A stretch of DNA of 64,000 nucleotides from JAJDTQ01 sp963422385 (GCA_963422385.1 OY729432.1:620001-684000), one strand, 5' to 3'. Shown: positions 1 to 10,148, counted from the stretch's first letter. The notes: generated from the sequence alone by a model not told the origin. Program-made: numbers and translations.

Positions 1-860
1 TTGGTCATGACGAGGAGCAGACCCAGCGTCATGCTTGCCGCGCCCAGCAGCCGGACCCTTGCGTCTCCTTCGCCAAGGAGGCGCACCCCCATCAGCGAGC
101 CGATCAGGATGCTGACCTCCCGGGCAGGCGCGATGTGGCTCACCGGTGTAATCCGCAAGGCCGTCAGCACGAGGATGTAGGCCAGCGGGTTCAGCAGGGC
201 GACCCCCAGGGCTTCCCCCCGATGTTCCAACCAGGCCGTGCGCAACTCGCGCCGGCGGTGCATGGCGACGGGCGCCAACAGGACGGCGCGCCCGCAGTTG
301 GTGCCCCAGTCGAGCAGCAACGGCGCGATCGCCATTCCGCTTACGGCGTTCTTGTCCCACAACGTATAGCTGGCGATCACCACGCCGGTGGCCAGACCGT
401 ACATCACCGCCGCCCGAGACGGCCCTTTGCGGCGGGACCGAACGCCCCCGCCGCTCACGACGAAAACGCCCAGGATGATCAGCATCCCGCCGACAAGAAC
501 CCCGACGGCGGGACGCTCCCCAAGGATCAGCACGGCGCCGATGGTAGCCAGGAAAGGCCCGGTACCACGGGCGAGGGGGTAGACCAGGGACAGGTCGCCC
601 ACGCTATATCCACGCTGCAGAACGCCGTAGTAGAGAGTATGCAGCACGCTGCTCCCCATGATCACGGCAACCACCTTCGCGTCCAGGGGAGTCGGGCGAT
701 ACAAGTGCAACACCAGCACCGCGGGGAGATACAGGCCCGCGGACAACACGGCGAACAGCCACTGAAAAGCGGGCCCGCCTTGAGCCCTCTTGAGCAGGAG
801 ATTCCATGTGGCGTGAATGAAGGCGGCCGTCAGGATGAGAGCGAGAGCGAAAAGAGACAC
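1..860 (-). CDS. EamA/DMT-family membrane transporter, 3' end cut by the window edge
   Basis: An open frame runs on the minus strand from a GTG at 860 to the window edge with no stop, giving about 286 residues. The N-terminus is hydrophobic and contains HATWNLLLKRA, typical of the first helix of EamA (drug/metabolite transporter) proteins. Repeated membrane segments follow, with short motifs such as SLVYPLARGTGP and the second-half equivalent TPVSHIAPAREVSIL, the usual two-repeat, ten-helix layout. GAGGAAAG just upstream of the GTG is a good ribosome binding site and decided the start. The protein should export small metabolites or amino acids across the inner membrane; the substrate cannot be told. 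The nearly complete length suggests only the last few residues lie outside the window. Confidence 0.8.
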   Translation of the reverse strand, partial: MSLFALALILTAAFIHATWNLLLKRAQGGPAFQWLFAVLSAGLYLPAVLVLHLYRPTPLDAKVVAVIMGSSVLHTLYYGVLQRGYSVGDLSLVYPLARGTGPFLATIGAVLILGERPAVGVLVGGMLIILGVFVVSGGGVRSRRKGPSRAAVMYGLATGVVIASYTLWDKNAVSGMAIAPLLLDWGTNCGRAVLLAPVAMHRRRELRTAWLEHRGEALGVALLNPLAYILVLTALRITPVSHIAPAREVSILIGSLMGVRLLGEGDARVRLLGAASMTLGLLLVMT

Positions 861-1066
861 CGTCTTTCCTCACCGGAGTGTGCAGTCGGTTCCCATATCC
901 TCTCCCTTCGGCATGTGAGCTGTCGGTTCGAGTAGTCCGCAGAATCGCCTAGGTGTCAAGGGAGGTGGCCCGCCTGGAACGCTACCTGACCATCGAATGG
1001 AGCCCCCGCCTTCCCTGGCGCCTTCAGGTGGACCTGCCCCGGCCCTTCTGGCATGAAGGTGGGGCC

Positions 1067-2233
1067 ATGGGGGAGGAACAGCTCTCGGTTCGGGTCGTCC
1101 GCCGCATCAACGAGGTGCCGCGAGAAGCGTGGGATTCGCTCCTGCGGAACGGCTCGCCGTTCATGCGCTGGGACTGGCTGGACTGCCTGGAGGACTCGGG
1201 CTGCGTCTGCGACAAAACCGGTTGGGCGCCGCATCACCTCGTCGTCGAACGGGGCGAGAAGATCCTCGGCGCCTGTCCCATGTACCTCAAGTCCCACAGC
1301 ATGGGGGAGTTCGTTTTCGACCACCAGTGGGCCGGCTACGCCATGCAGACGGGCATCGAGTACTATCCCAAGATGCTCGTGGGCGTGCCCTTCACGCCGG
1401 TGGCGGGCTCTCGCTTCCTCATCGCTCCGGGAGTCGACCGCAGGGGCGTCATGGCCGTCCTGGGCAGGGCACTGGTGGAGATCTGCCGCGGCAACGAGAT
1501 CTCGTCCATCCACATCAACTTCTGCGACCGGGAAGAGATGAAGGCGCTGGAGGATCTCGACTTCATCCCCAAGATCGGGCTCCAGTTCCACTGGAAAAAC
1601 CGCGACTACGACACCTTCGCCGACTATCTGGACGCCTTCCGCAGCGAACGCCGCAACAAGATCAAGCGTGAGCGGCGGGAGCTGGACAACCAAGGCATCC
1701 GCATCCGTGCGCTGCCCTATGACGAGATCAACCCGGACACACAGCGCACCCTGTTCGAGTTGTACAAGCACCACATCGACCGCCTCTACTACGGCCGACA
1801 GTACCTGAACGGCCGCTTCTTCGACGAACTGCTGAAGCGGCCCTACCCGTTCATCTGTCCCATCGTAGCCCAACGCGACGGCCGGATCATCGCCGGCACC
1901 TTCAACGTCCGCGGCCCCAACGCCCTCTACGGCCGCTACTGGGGCGCCTTCGAGGACCACCGCTACCTGCACTTCAACGTCTGCTACTACGCCGCCATCC
2001 AGCACTGCATCGACGAGTCGCTGGACCGCTTCGAAGCCGGCGCCGGCGGCAGCTTCAAGAACCTCCGTGGTCTCGAGCCGACCAAAACCTACAGCGCCCA
2101 CTACATCCGGGACAAACGCTTCCGAGACGCCCTGTCCCGCTATCTGCAGGAAGAGCGCTCGGAAACCCTGGCCCGGCAGGAGTATCTGCTGGATGGGAGC
2201 CCGTTGAAGAAGGGGGAGGAGGGAGAGGCTTAG
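1067..2233 (+). CDS. FemAB-like GNAT-fold acyltransferase (PF04339-type)
   Basis: A 388-residue soluble protein. Segments such as SPFMRWDWLDCLEDSG near the N-terminus, HHLVVERGEKILGACPMYLK, and a C-terminal half with RRNKIKRERREL and RFEAGAGGSFKNLRGLEP match the FemAB-like family (formerly DUF482), which has two GNAT-type folds. Relatives are annotated as peptidogalycan biosynthesis proteins or N-acetyltransferases; the physiological substrate is not established. I chose the ATG at 1067 because AAGGTGGGG lies upstream and family members begin close to the VRVVRRINEVP segment. An in-frame GTG at 953 would add 38 residues of unconvincing sequence. It stands alone on the plus strand, back-to-back with the EamA gene. 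Confidence 0.8.
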   Translation: MGEEQLSVRVVRRINEVPREAWDSLLRNGSPFMRWDWLDCLEDSGCVCDKTGWAPHHLVVERGEKILGACPMYLKSHSMGEFVFDHQWAGYAMQTGIEYYPKMLVGVPFTPVAGSRFLIAPGVDRRGVMAVLGRALVEICRGNEISSIHINFCDREEMKALEDLDFIPKIGLQFHWKNRDYDTFADYLDAFRSERRNKIKRERRELDNQGIRIRALPYDEINPDTQRTLFELYKHHIDRLYYGRQYLNGRFFDELLKRPYPFICPIVAQRDGRIIAGTFNVRGPNALYGRYWGAFEDHRYLHFNVCYYAAIQHCIDESLDRFEAGAGGSFKNLRGLEPTKTYSAHYIRDKRFRDALSRYLQEERSETLARQEYLLDGSPLKKGEEGEA

Positions 2234-2274
2234 CTTGAGCTACGTATGGTTGATTGCGGCTTCGGCATTATTCC

Positions 2275-2303
2275 CCACAGTTTATTCAGGACACCACACT
2301 AGC
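2275..2303. repeat. Single end of the MITE-like repeat family
   Basis: GGACACCACACTAG at 2289-2302 (minus strand CTAGTGTGGTGTCC) matches the ends of the elements at 31101-31263 and 32840-32997. Only one end is recognisable. It lies 7 bp beyond the ancestral stop of the minus-strand ATPase pseudogene. Confidence 0.45.
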
Positions 2304-2309
2304 ATCCGG

Positions 2310-3127
2310 TTACCAGGTCACGTAGTGGGGTGACTGGCCGACGCGCAGCAGATGCAGGGGCAGCAACTCGTTCGGCAACTCGTGGATGCGGTCAGCCGTC
2401 GCCACCTTCGAGCAGATGATGCTGTTGCGGTACTTCCTGGCCTGCTTCAGGTCCTTCGAGCGCACCTGCCCCGTCCACTTTACCTCAACCGGCTGAAACC
2501 CGCCCTCGGTGATTCACGCGATGTCCACCTCGCCGTCGCCCTTGATGTAGAACGTGGGGTGCAGGCGATGATGATGCGCTACGGCACAGGCTTCGGCCAG
2601 CTTTCCCGTCCACTCGGGGTCCGCCAGCGCCGCCGTGACCTGAGTGGCGAAGGGGTCCTCCACCGGATCGAGCCAGCTCTGCACGGCGTGGAAGATGAAG
2701 GGATCGGTAAAGGCCACCTTGCGTGCTTTCTTCGGCGCGGCGGCGAGACGGTCTTCCCCCAGCGCGTGTTGCACGATGAGCACGTCCATCCGGGAGAGCA
2801 GCCCGGGGCGGCCCTGTTGAGTAACGCAACGAGCGCGTGATGGTCATCGATCAGCTCTCCGGTCAGGTAGAGGATGCGCTGTGGATGGACACCGCCGTCC
2901 AGCAAGTCACACATCCACTGTTTCAACATGGTGGACTTGCCGACCCTCCGGCCGCCCGTAATCGAGTAGATTCCCGGCTCATTCACCGGGAGATGCGCCA
3001 GGATAGGGTAGCGGTAGGCGACCGGCAGACGGCGCAGCTCTCGGAGCTGCGGATCCATGGTGCGAAACAGTTCCGGATCTTCCGGATGAAGGTTGTGTGG
3101 GGCAAAGCGGGGATCAATGGCGGTCAT
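2310..3127 (-). pseudogene. Decayed DUF4143-type AAA+ ATPase
   Basis: Reading starts at 3127 and shows a normal ATPase N-terminus with a Walker A motif, ITGGRRVGKSTMLKQW, at about residues 57-72, and RILYLTGELIDDHHALVALL further on. Near 2800-2830 the frame breaks. The next recognisable segment, starting around MDVLIVQHALGED, belongs to the C-terminal third of the family, so Walker B and the middle of the protein are missing. The sequence then runs through FTDPFIFHAVQSWLDP to GEVDIA, where a TGA (2514-2516) sits at a position I would expect to be Trp. The same frame continues as ITEGGFQPVEVKWTGQ to a TAA at 2310. So there is one internal deletion with a frameshift and one nonsense codon. Intact relatives are predicted ATPases, often in mobile or toxin-like contexts. 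Confidence 0.75.
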
Positions 3128-3217
3128 AATTTAGATCATAAACGATGAATAAATTTATTTAATGGGCAATGATTGAATCTGGAACACGTCGGCCTGAAAT
3201 TCAGCGGAGGTCTCATC

Positions 3218-3246
3218 TTGACACTGTAACAACACGTGCTACAGTG
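3218..3246 (+). promoter_or_regulatory. higBA promoter with palindromic operator
   Basis: TTGACA at 3218-3223 and TACAGT at 3240-3245 form a sigma70-like pair with 16-bp spacing. A perfect 7-bp inverted repeat, CACTGTA (3222-3228) and TACAGTG (3240-3246), spans the spacer and overlaps both boxes. This is the expected architecture for autorepression by a HigA-type antitoxin (inference). The -10 box is so close to the toxin GTG at 3251 that the transcript may be leaderless. Confidence 0.6.
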
Positions 3247-3250
3247 CGGC

Positions 3251-3526
3251 GTGATCCAGAGTTTTCGCCACAAGGGGCTCTCGGAGTTGTTTGAACGGGG
3301 ACACAGCCGTTATGTCCAACGGACTCTGGAGAAGCGATGCCTGCGCCGGTTGGAGGTTTTGGACCACGCTGAATCATTGAACGACGTCAACATGCCAGGG
3401 TTTGGCCTTCATCATCTTCATGGAACACCGGCGCGATACAGTATCCACGTCAACGGCCCCTGGCGTATCACCTTTGCGTGGCAGGACGGCGAGGCACTGC
3501 GAGTCGATCTCGAACAGTATCACTAA
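3251..3526 (+). CDS. higB: HigB-type RelE-superfamily toxin (type II TA)
   Basis: A 91-residue protein starting IQSFRHKGLSELFERG, with RLEVLDHAESLNDVNMPGF in the middle and WRITFAWQDGEALRVDLEQYH at the end. These are hallmarks of the HigB branch of RelE/ParE-like ribosome-dependent mRNA interferases. Its length is usual for the family. The GTG at 3251 gives the family N-terminus; an upstream GTG at 3236 would overlap the -10 box. There is no clear Shine-Dalgarno sequence, consistent with a leaderless message. It lies 9 bp ahead of higA, toxin first, the standard order for higBA. The toxin should cleave translated mRNA when not bound by the antitoxin. Confidence 0.88.
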   Translation: MIQSFRHKGLSELFERGHSRYVQRTLEKRCLRRLEVLDHAESLNDVNMPGFGLHHLHGTPARYSIHVNGPWRITFAWQDGEALRVDLEQYH

Positions 3527-3535
3527 GGAGCAAAC

Positions 3536-3853
3536 ATGACGGAATATAGCGTCAAGCGTCCGCTCGACCGCCCGCCAATTCATCCGGGCGAAGTATTGCG
3601 CGAGGATGTCCTGCCAGTACTGGGGTTATCGGTCAGCGAAACGGCCAAGCGGATTGGTGTTTCGCGCCAGCAATTGCACAGAGTTCTGGCTTGCACGCAT
3701 CCCATAACAGTGGAAATGGCGCTACGAATCGGCAGGCTTGTCGGCAATGGTCCGGGGCTCTGGCTCAGGATGCAACAGAATCACGATCTGTGGCGTATGG
3801 AGCAAGGGCTGAGAAGCGAACTGGAAAAGATTACGCCGTCCGAGACTCTTTGA
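3536..3853 (+). CDS. higA: HigA-type XRE antitoxin
   Basis: A 105-residue protein. HPGEVLREDVLPVLGLSVSE is the typical HigA N-terminus, followed by a helix-turn-helix, ETAKRIGVSRQQLHRVL, at about residues 33-50, and GPGLWLRMQQNHDLW near the C-terminus. It should bind and neutralise HigB and repress the operon at the palindrome at 3222-3246. AAGGAG lies 7 bp before the ATG. The gene follows higB by 9 bp and appears intact. Coding sequence and regulatory region together look like a complete functional toxin-antitoxin module. Confidence 0.9.
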   Translation: MTEYSVKRPLDRPPIHPGEVLREDVLPVLGLSVSETAKRIGVSRQQLHRVLACTHPITVEMALRIGRLVGNGPGLWLRMQQNHDLWRMEQGLRSELEKITPSETL

Positions 3854-3878
3854 CACGCAGGCACGAAATACAGCACCC

Positions 3879-4106
3879 ATGACGGATCTCTACCAACGTC
3901 TTGTGAGAAACGGGAACGACGGAACGGAGGCGTTGGTCGATCTGCTGGAACGGATGCCAACGATCGACCAGGAGGTAAAGACCACGCCCTTTTCGGTTCT
4001 CTTCTGCGAAGTTCTGCTGGGCAAGCCGACTGGATCGCGGACTTGGGAAGGATTCTGTGTGGAGGGGGTATTGGCGGGTAGTCTACTTCCACTTCGGCGG
4101 CCTTGA
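3879..4106 (+). CDS. Short hypothetical protein downstream of higA
   Basis: A 75-residue frame starting 25 bp after higA, beginning MTDLYQRLVRNGNDGTEA and followed by LVDLLERMPTIDQEV. The first 35 residues look like a plausible helical protein. The remainder (GKPTGSRTWEGFCVEG onward) looks like non-coding sequence read through, so this may be the truncated start of a longer gene. I recognise no domain. Position suggests co-transcription with higBA, but there is no strong ribosome binding site. Low confidence that it is a functional gene. Confidence 0.3.
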   Translation: MTDLYQRLVRNGNDGTEALVDLLERMPTIDQEVKTTPFSVLFCEVLLGKPTGSRTWEGFCVEGVLAGSLLPLRRP

Positions 4107-4362
4107 CCCTCGATCCTTCAGGCCTTGCCCGATGATTCCCGTCCACACGAAATCCGGAAGCGCCATTAATTACACGGCCTTGGCTCTGTCTCCGTCCACT
4201 TCCACATGCCGCACAGCCCCGCCAACGTAAAAGCCCGACTGTCGCTCATCCTCACATTTTGTATTCCAAAGTTGATCATGCCGTCAGAGTCCTGCTTGTC
4301 ACCTGAATTATCGGATCTTTCGGGTACAGAACCCCCTGTCCCCATCTCCGCATCACCCGGCG

Positions 4363-6606
<2,244 letters not shown>

Positions 6607-6607
6607 G

Positions 6608-6922
6608 TCATTCCTCTTCGATACTGCACTTGAGCGGATACTCATACTGGCGCGCCAGACCCTCCACCGTCTTCACCTTGGTCTCCGCTACCTCGTAGGG
6701 ATAGACCCCGGCCACGCCGATACCTTTCCGGTGCACATACAACATGATCTGAACGGCCTCGGTGTTGTCCTTGTTGAAGACGTACTCCAGGATCTGGACC
6801 ACGAACTCCCTGGTGGTGTAGTCGTCGTTGTGCAGCAGCACCTTGAAAAGAGACGGCCGCTTGAGCTTCTTCTCGGTTTCAACGACAACGTCACGATCCA
6901 GGTCGCGCTCGTGCCCGCTCAT
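6608..6922 (-). CDS. clpS: ATP-dependent Clp protease adaptor ClpS
   Basis: 104 residues with the adaptor core VLLHNDDYTTREFVVQIL and MLYVHRKGIGVAGVYPYEVA, the regions that form the N-degron pocket and contact the ClpA N-domain. The family role is delivery of N-end-rule substrates to ClpAP. It sits directly upstream of clpA on the minus strand, separated by one base, so translational coupling is likely. It appears complete and ordinary. Confidence 0.95.
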   Translation of the reverse strand: MSGHERDLDRDVVVETEKKLKRPSLFKVLLHNDDYTTREFVVQILEYVFNKDNTEAVQIMLYVHRKGIGVAGVYPYEVAETKVKTVEGLARQYEYPLKCSIEEE

Positions 6923-6992
6923 CGAGGGCCTCCCGAAAACCCAACCACTTCGCCCATGTTAGTACGACCGGGGCGAGGGTTCAATGGAGCTT

Positions 6993-7397
6993 TCAAGCCT
7001 TCTTCCAACGAGGCACCTTGTCCCGGTGCGGGATGCCGTCACCGAAAAGCGTCCGGCCGCCCAGGGGGAAGTCCTTCGGCGGGATCCCTCCCATGATCAG
7101 GAACACCACGTCCCGCCTGGAGTCGTTGCCGATGGCCCGGTTGACCTCGGGACTGACCCGGACGATGGTGCCCTCGGGCATGGGTATTCTGCGGCCGTCC
7201 AGGATGATGGTGCCTTCGCCCTTGAGGGTGATGAACACCTCCTCCTGCACCTTGTGCTGGTGCACGTACTCCGCGCCTTTGCCCGGCTTGATACGGACGA
7301 TGCCGAAACCGACCCCCTCACAGTTCAGCCTGCGCGCCAGAAACTCCTTGTCCTTCACGTCCTTGATGGGCATGGACAGCTTGTTGTACTTGGCCAT
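6993..7397 (-). CDS. Cupin-domain protein
   Basis: 134 residues forming a single small beta-barrel cupin. The first motif is visible as GAEYVHQHKVQEEVFITLKG (metal-binding H-x-H, then E), followed by GTIILDGRRIPMPEGTIVRV and PEVNRAIGND. The second motif lacks an obvious histidine, so metal binding may be incomplete. The function is unknown; small cupins of this type include sugar isomerases, dioxygenase-like proteins and regulators. GAGGAGGTTGCC precedes the ATG. It lies 70 bp upstream of clpS in the same orientation. The IS1595-type element begins only about 18 bp upstream of its start codon and may have replaced its native promoter. Confidence 0.8.
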   Translation of the reverse strand: MAKYNKLSMPIKDVKDKEFLARRLNCEGVGFGIVRIKPGKGAEYVHQHKVQEEVFITLKGEGTIILDGRRIPMPEGTIVRVSPEVNRAIGNDSRRDVVFLIMGGIPPKDFPLGGRTLFGDGIPHRDKVPRWKKA

Positions 7398-7414
7398 GGC
7401 AACCTCCTCTAAAT

Positions 7415-7440
7415 AGGGGGATTATATACGATAGTGCCAA
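7415..7440 (+). repeat. Left terminal inverted repeat of the IS1595-type element
   Basis: Begins AGGGGGATTATATACG and continues to TGCCAA. It is the inverted counterpart of 10120-10145, with two mismatches in 26 bases. Confidence 0.85.
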
Positions 7441-7447
7441 TTTCCTC

Positions 7448-7474
7448 TTGACATTCTTGGCATCATCCTATAAG
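7448..7474 (+). promoter_or_regulatory. Probable transposase promoter
   Basis: TTGACA (7448-7453) and TATAAG (7469-7474) with 15-bp spacing lie just inside the left inverted repeat and 26 bp before the transposase ATG. Confidence 0.4.
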
Positions 7475-7499
7475 ATTGTCGGTAGAAGGTCAAGGAGAG

Positions 7500-8459
7500 A
7501 TGGCACACAAAGCACCCGGCAAATCCCACCGCAAAGGCTTGAGTCTCGTGGACATCACCCGGATGTTCCCCGACAACGAGACATCGGAACAGTGGTTCAT
7601 CAAGACCCGCTGGCCCGATGGTCCGCGCTGCCCGCACTGTGATTCCGACTGCGTACAGTATCCCATCGGACACAAGACCATGACCCACCGTTGCAAGGCC
7701 AACGGTTGCCGCAAGAGGTTCAGTGTGCGGACGGGCACCGTCATGGAGGCGTCCAACCTTGGCTATCAGGACTGGGCCATCGCTATCTACCTGTTCACGA
7801 CAAATCTCAAGGGCGTGAGCAGCATGAAGCTCCGCCGTGACCTGGACCGGACGCAGAAGACGGCATGGCACTTGGCCCACCGGCTGCGTGAGGCATGGTC
7901 CCAGGAAGGGATTGCGTTCTCCGGGCCGGTTGAGTAGACAAGACCTACATAGGCGGCAAAGAGAAGAACAAGCACGGCCACAAGAAGCTGAAACAGGGCC
8001 GGTGGGCAAAGCGGCGGTCATCGGCATGAAGGACAGGGATTCCAACCGAGTCACCGCTGCCAGCATCGAGCGGACCGATGCACCCACCCTCCAGGGCTTC
8101 GTCCTGGATCAAGTCATCCCCGGCGTACAGGTGTTCACCGACGACCACGGCCTGCCGAATCACCAGACTGTCAAGCACAGCGTCGGAGAGTACGTGGACG
8201 GCATGGCGCACACCAACGGTATCGAGTCCTTCTGGGCCATGCTCAAGCGAGGCTATCACGGCGTCTACCACAAGATGAGCCCCGACACCTGGACAAGTAC
8301 GTCAATGAGTTCGCTGGCCGCCACAACATCAGGGAAGAGGATACGGCGGTTCAGATGGCCGCCGTGGTTCGGGGCATGGAGAGCAAGCGGCTCAAGTACG
8401 TGGACCTGATCGCATCCACCGACGCGCCGCTTCCCGAGACCGGGAGCGATGTCTTTTAG
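7500..8459 (+). pseudogene. IS1595-family (ISXO2-like) transposase, several frameshifts
   Basis: ATG at 7500 with AAGGAGAG upstream. The first 146 residues read cleanly, including a zinc ribbon of the C-x2-C type (CPHCDSDC, then CKANGC) and the helix-turn-helix-like LRRDLDRTQKTAWHLAHR. At about 7935 one base is missing, so the first catalytic motif (VDKTYIGGK) is in another frame, and the usual Glu after the Asp is Lys. A second frame change occurs near 8000 and a third near 8290. Later motifs remain readable as QVFTDDHGLP and AHTNGIESFWAMLKRG, the second Asp and the final Glu of the DDE-type site, and the C-terminus reads HLDKYVNEFAGRHN to a TAG at 8457-8459. No functional transposase can be made. 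Confidence 0.85.
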
Positions 8460-8518
8460 CCAGGGTCACTGTATTCATGACGAAGAAAGTATGGGTCGTG
8501 GCCTAACCGGAGGAAACC

Positions 8519-8773
8519 ATGGCTAATCGAGATAAGATTCAGAAGGCTGTAGATCGCAACTACGAAGCATTTCGCGCCCTGTTGCCTGAATTGCTGGGAA
8601 CCCACCGGGGTCAGTTCGCCTTGATGTATCATGGGGAGATCGTAGATTTCTTCGACACGCTAGAAAAGGCCGTGCACCATGGTGAGTCCAGTTTCACCGA
8701 CGGCCTATACTCTGTTCAGGAGGTAACGGACGCAACAACCGACCTAGGATGGTTCTCGCATGTCGTCGATTAG
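8519..8773 (+). CDS. Cargo protein 1: small hypothetical, DUF5678-like
   Basis: 84 residues beginning MANRDKIQKAVDRNYEAFRA. The stretch FALMYHGEIVDFFDTLEKAV resembles small proteins of the DUF5678 type (a short beta-hairpin followed by a helix), but the match is by eye only. GGAGGAAACC precedes the ATG. Its last 14 bases overlap the start of the retropepsin-like gene, so the two are almost certainly translated together. This pairing inside a transposable element suggests the two products work as a unit. Function unknown. Confidence 0.6.
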   Translation: MANRDKIQKAVDRNYEAFRALLPELLGTHRGQFALMYHGEIVDFFDTLEKAVHHGESSFTDGLYSVQEVTDATTDLGWFSHVVD

Positions 8774-9233
8774 AAGGAACTTCAACCCCAAGATTGGACC
8801 TATCGTGCAAATAGGCATAGCGAAGCCTAACTCCTTTGAGCCTTCAACACACCCCTCACTACATCCAAACCTCGTCGTGACGAATGCACTACTGGATACA
8901 GGTGCGGCCAGAACGTGCGTCACAGCAAAAGTAGCTGACGACGCCGGCCTTCAAGTTCTCGGAAGGACACCCATTAGTTCAGTGCATGGAATCAAAGACA
9001 CCAACGTCTACTATGCCGACATCATGCTGCTCACAGGCGACCCGGTTACCGCGCCGTCGTCTGAAACCAGAAACGTCCATGGACACCTTGCGACAAAAGT
9101 GCAGATTGTAGAGCTTCTGGCAAATCCCCCGCACTTCAAAGCTATCATTGGTCGAGACTTGCTTTGCATTTGTGATTTCCAGATGACCAAAGACCATCAA
9201 TTCACTCTTACGCCGTATTACAACTCCAACTAG
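8760..9233 (+). CDS. Cargo protein 2: retropepsin-like aspartic protease
   Basis: 157 residues. TNALLDTGAARTCVTAKVAD at about residues 40-60 contains the D-T-G-A active-site loop of retroviral-type aspartic proteases, and FKAIIGRDLLCICDF near the C-terminus matches the conserved I-I-G-R-D-x-L segment that precedes the last strand of the fold. Such single-lobe proteins act as dimers. Bacterial examples are mostly uncharacterised. It overlaps the upstream 84-residue gene by 14 bp. There is no signal peptide, so it is presumably cytoplasmic. It looks intact, unlike the transposase and the Sel1 gene of the same element. Confidence 0.7.
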   Translation: MSSIRRNFNPKIGPIVQIGIAKPNSFEPSTHPSLHPNLVVTNALLDTGAARTCVTAKVADDAGLQVLGRTPISSVHGIKDTNVYYADIMLLTGDPVTAPSSETRNVHGHLATKVQIVELLANPPHFKAIIGRDLLCICDFQMTKDHQFTLTPYYNSN

Positions 9234-9277
9234 ACCAGATGAAGGCGCGTCAAGCCGAAGCAAGCGAGGTTGGGAGT

Positions 9278-9898
9278 ATGAAAGGGTTTCTGGTAATCGT
9301 CGGACTCTTGGTGTCGGTGTGTACGGCCGGGGCAGATTACAAGGCGTGTCGGCAAGCATTCCTAGATAAGCTATGGGATCAAGCGTTTGAGGCGTGCTAT
9401 GCGGAGGCTGTGAAGGCTGACAAGGGCGAAGGTGACAAGCGGGCCCTGAATCGGGTGGCGTATCTCTACGTGCAAGGGCAGGGCACGGGCCGCGACTATA
9501 ACGAGGCTATGCGGTGGCATCGTAAGGCGGCTGATCTGGGAAGTGGTAGGGCCATGTCGTCAATTGGCTATCTCTATAGTAAAGGGTGAGGTGTCGCTCA
9601 AGATGATGAGGCGGCTCTACGTTGGTACAAGAAGTCTGCTGAGACGGGGCACTACCTAGGTCAATACAACTACGGTATCAAGTTGGTGGGCCGTGTTGTT
9701 CGGGGTCCTGGGACGCAAGACGATCTTGTGAATGGGTATATGTATTTAATTCTGCCCAAAGAGCAGAATAAGGGCTCCGTCCGGTTCCGTGAGGAACGAA
9801 TAGGCTACTCGATGGGTTTAGCGGAGAAGGAGCTCACGTACAGTCAGATCGATGAAGCTAAGCGTCGGGCGCGAAAGTGGAAGAAGGCTACCGAGTAG
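9278..9898 (+). pseudogene. Cargo protein 3: Sel1-repeat protein interrupted by an in-frame TGA
   Basis: The frame starts at an ATG at 9278 with a signal-like N-terminus (MKGFLVIVGLLVSVCTAGA). Sel1/TPR-like helical repeats follow: RVAYLYVQGQGTGRDYNEAM, then SSIGYLYSKG. A TGA at 9587-9589 interrupts the repeat at the variable position of the G-x-G signature. The same frame continues as GVAQDDEAALRWYKKSAETG to a TAG at 9898, with no frame change. One point mutation (from TGG or CGA) explains it. Sel1 proteins are periplasmic or surface scaffolds. Read-through cannot be excluded but nothing in the sequence favours it. Confidence 0.7.
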
Positions 9899-9914
9899 CT
9901 TAGAGCGTCAGGCC

Positions 9915-10106
9915 ATGAACAAACCCACTCCCATTGAAATCGTCCGCCAAGAGTACCAGCCTACGAAGGCCGAGGCCGAGGAAGTGATCGTGCTGCGCAA
10001 GACCGACGGGTCGGCACCCACAGCCCAGGAGCTTGCCCACGCCATCGTCCAACCCGTCAAAATTACCTACCTGGGAAAACCCAAGTCCAGCCTGTCACGC
10101 CGTTAG
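9915..10106 (+). CDS. Cargo protein 4: 63-residue hypothetical at the right end of the element
   Basis: 63 residues starting MNKPTPIEIVRQEYQPTKAE and followed by EVIVLRKTDGSAPTAQELAH; it is charged and probably helical, and ends just before the right inverted repeat. I do not know a function. Its position suggests it belongs to the element rather than the host. The start at 9915 is favoured over an upstream in-frame ATG inside the Sel1 gene because that extension has no coding character. The last bases of the gene and the repeat are 13 bp apart. Confidence 0.5.
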   Translation: MNKPTPIEIVRQEYQPTKAEAEEVIVLRKTDGSAPTAQELAHAIVQPVKITYLGKPKSSLSRR

Positions 10107-10119
10107 AGCGGAGCAGGCT

Positions 10120-10145
10120 TTGACACTATTGTATATAATCCCCCT
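10120..10145 (-). repeat. Right terminal inverted repeat of the IS1595-type element
   Basis: Reads TTGACACTATTGTATATAAT on the plus strand and continues into CCCCCT. Its reverse complement matches 7415-7440 at 24 of 26 positions. Confidence 0.85.
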
Positions 10146-10148
10146 CAT

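Larger units (their letters stand above)
7415..10145. mobile_element. Long IS1595-family transposable element with cargo genes
   Basis: Terminal inverted repeats at 7415-7440 and 10120-10145 match at 24 of 26 positions and point inward, enclosing about 2.7 kb. Inside are a frameshifted IS1595-type transposase (7500-8459) and four plus-strand cargo frames: a small hypothetical, a retropepsin-like protease, a Sel1-repeat protein with a premature TGA, and a 63-residue protein. The final cargo gene ends 13 bp before the right repeat. The IS1595 family is known to include members with passenger genes. I see no matching 8-bp target duplication (TCTAAATA on the left, TCATTTAC on the right), so the insertion is probably old or rearranged. 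With the transposase broken, the element should not move by itself. Confidence 0.8.

Noticed and set aside
135..935. Plus-strand frame opposite the EamA gene.
   Set aside because: Gln/His/Gly-rich shadow translation; the minus strand shows a proper membrane protein with a ribosome site.
9587..9589. Selenocysteine at the TGA of the Sel1 protein.
   Set aside because: The position is a variable one in the repeat, not a redox site, and no SECIS-like hairpin is obvious downstream.
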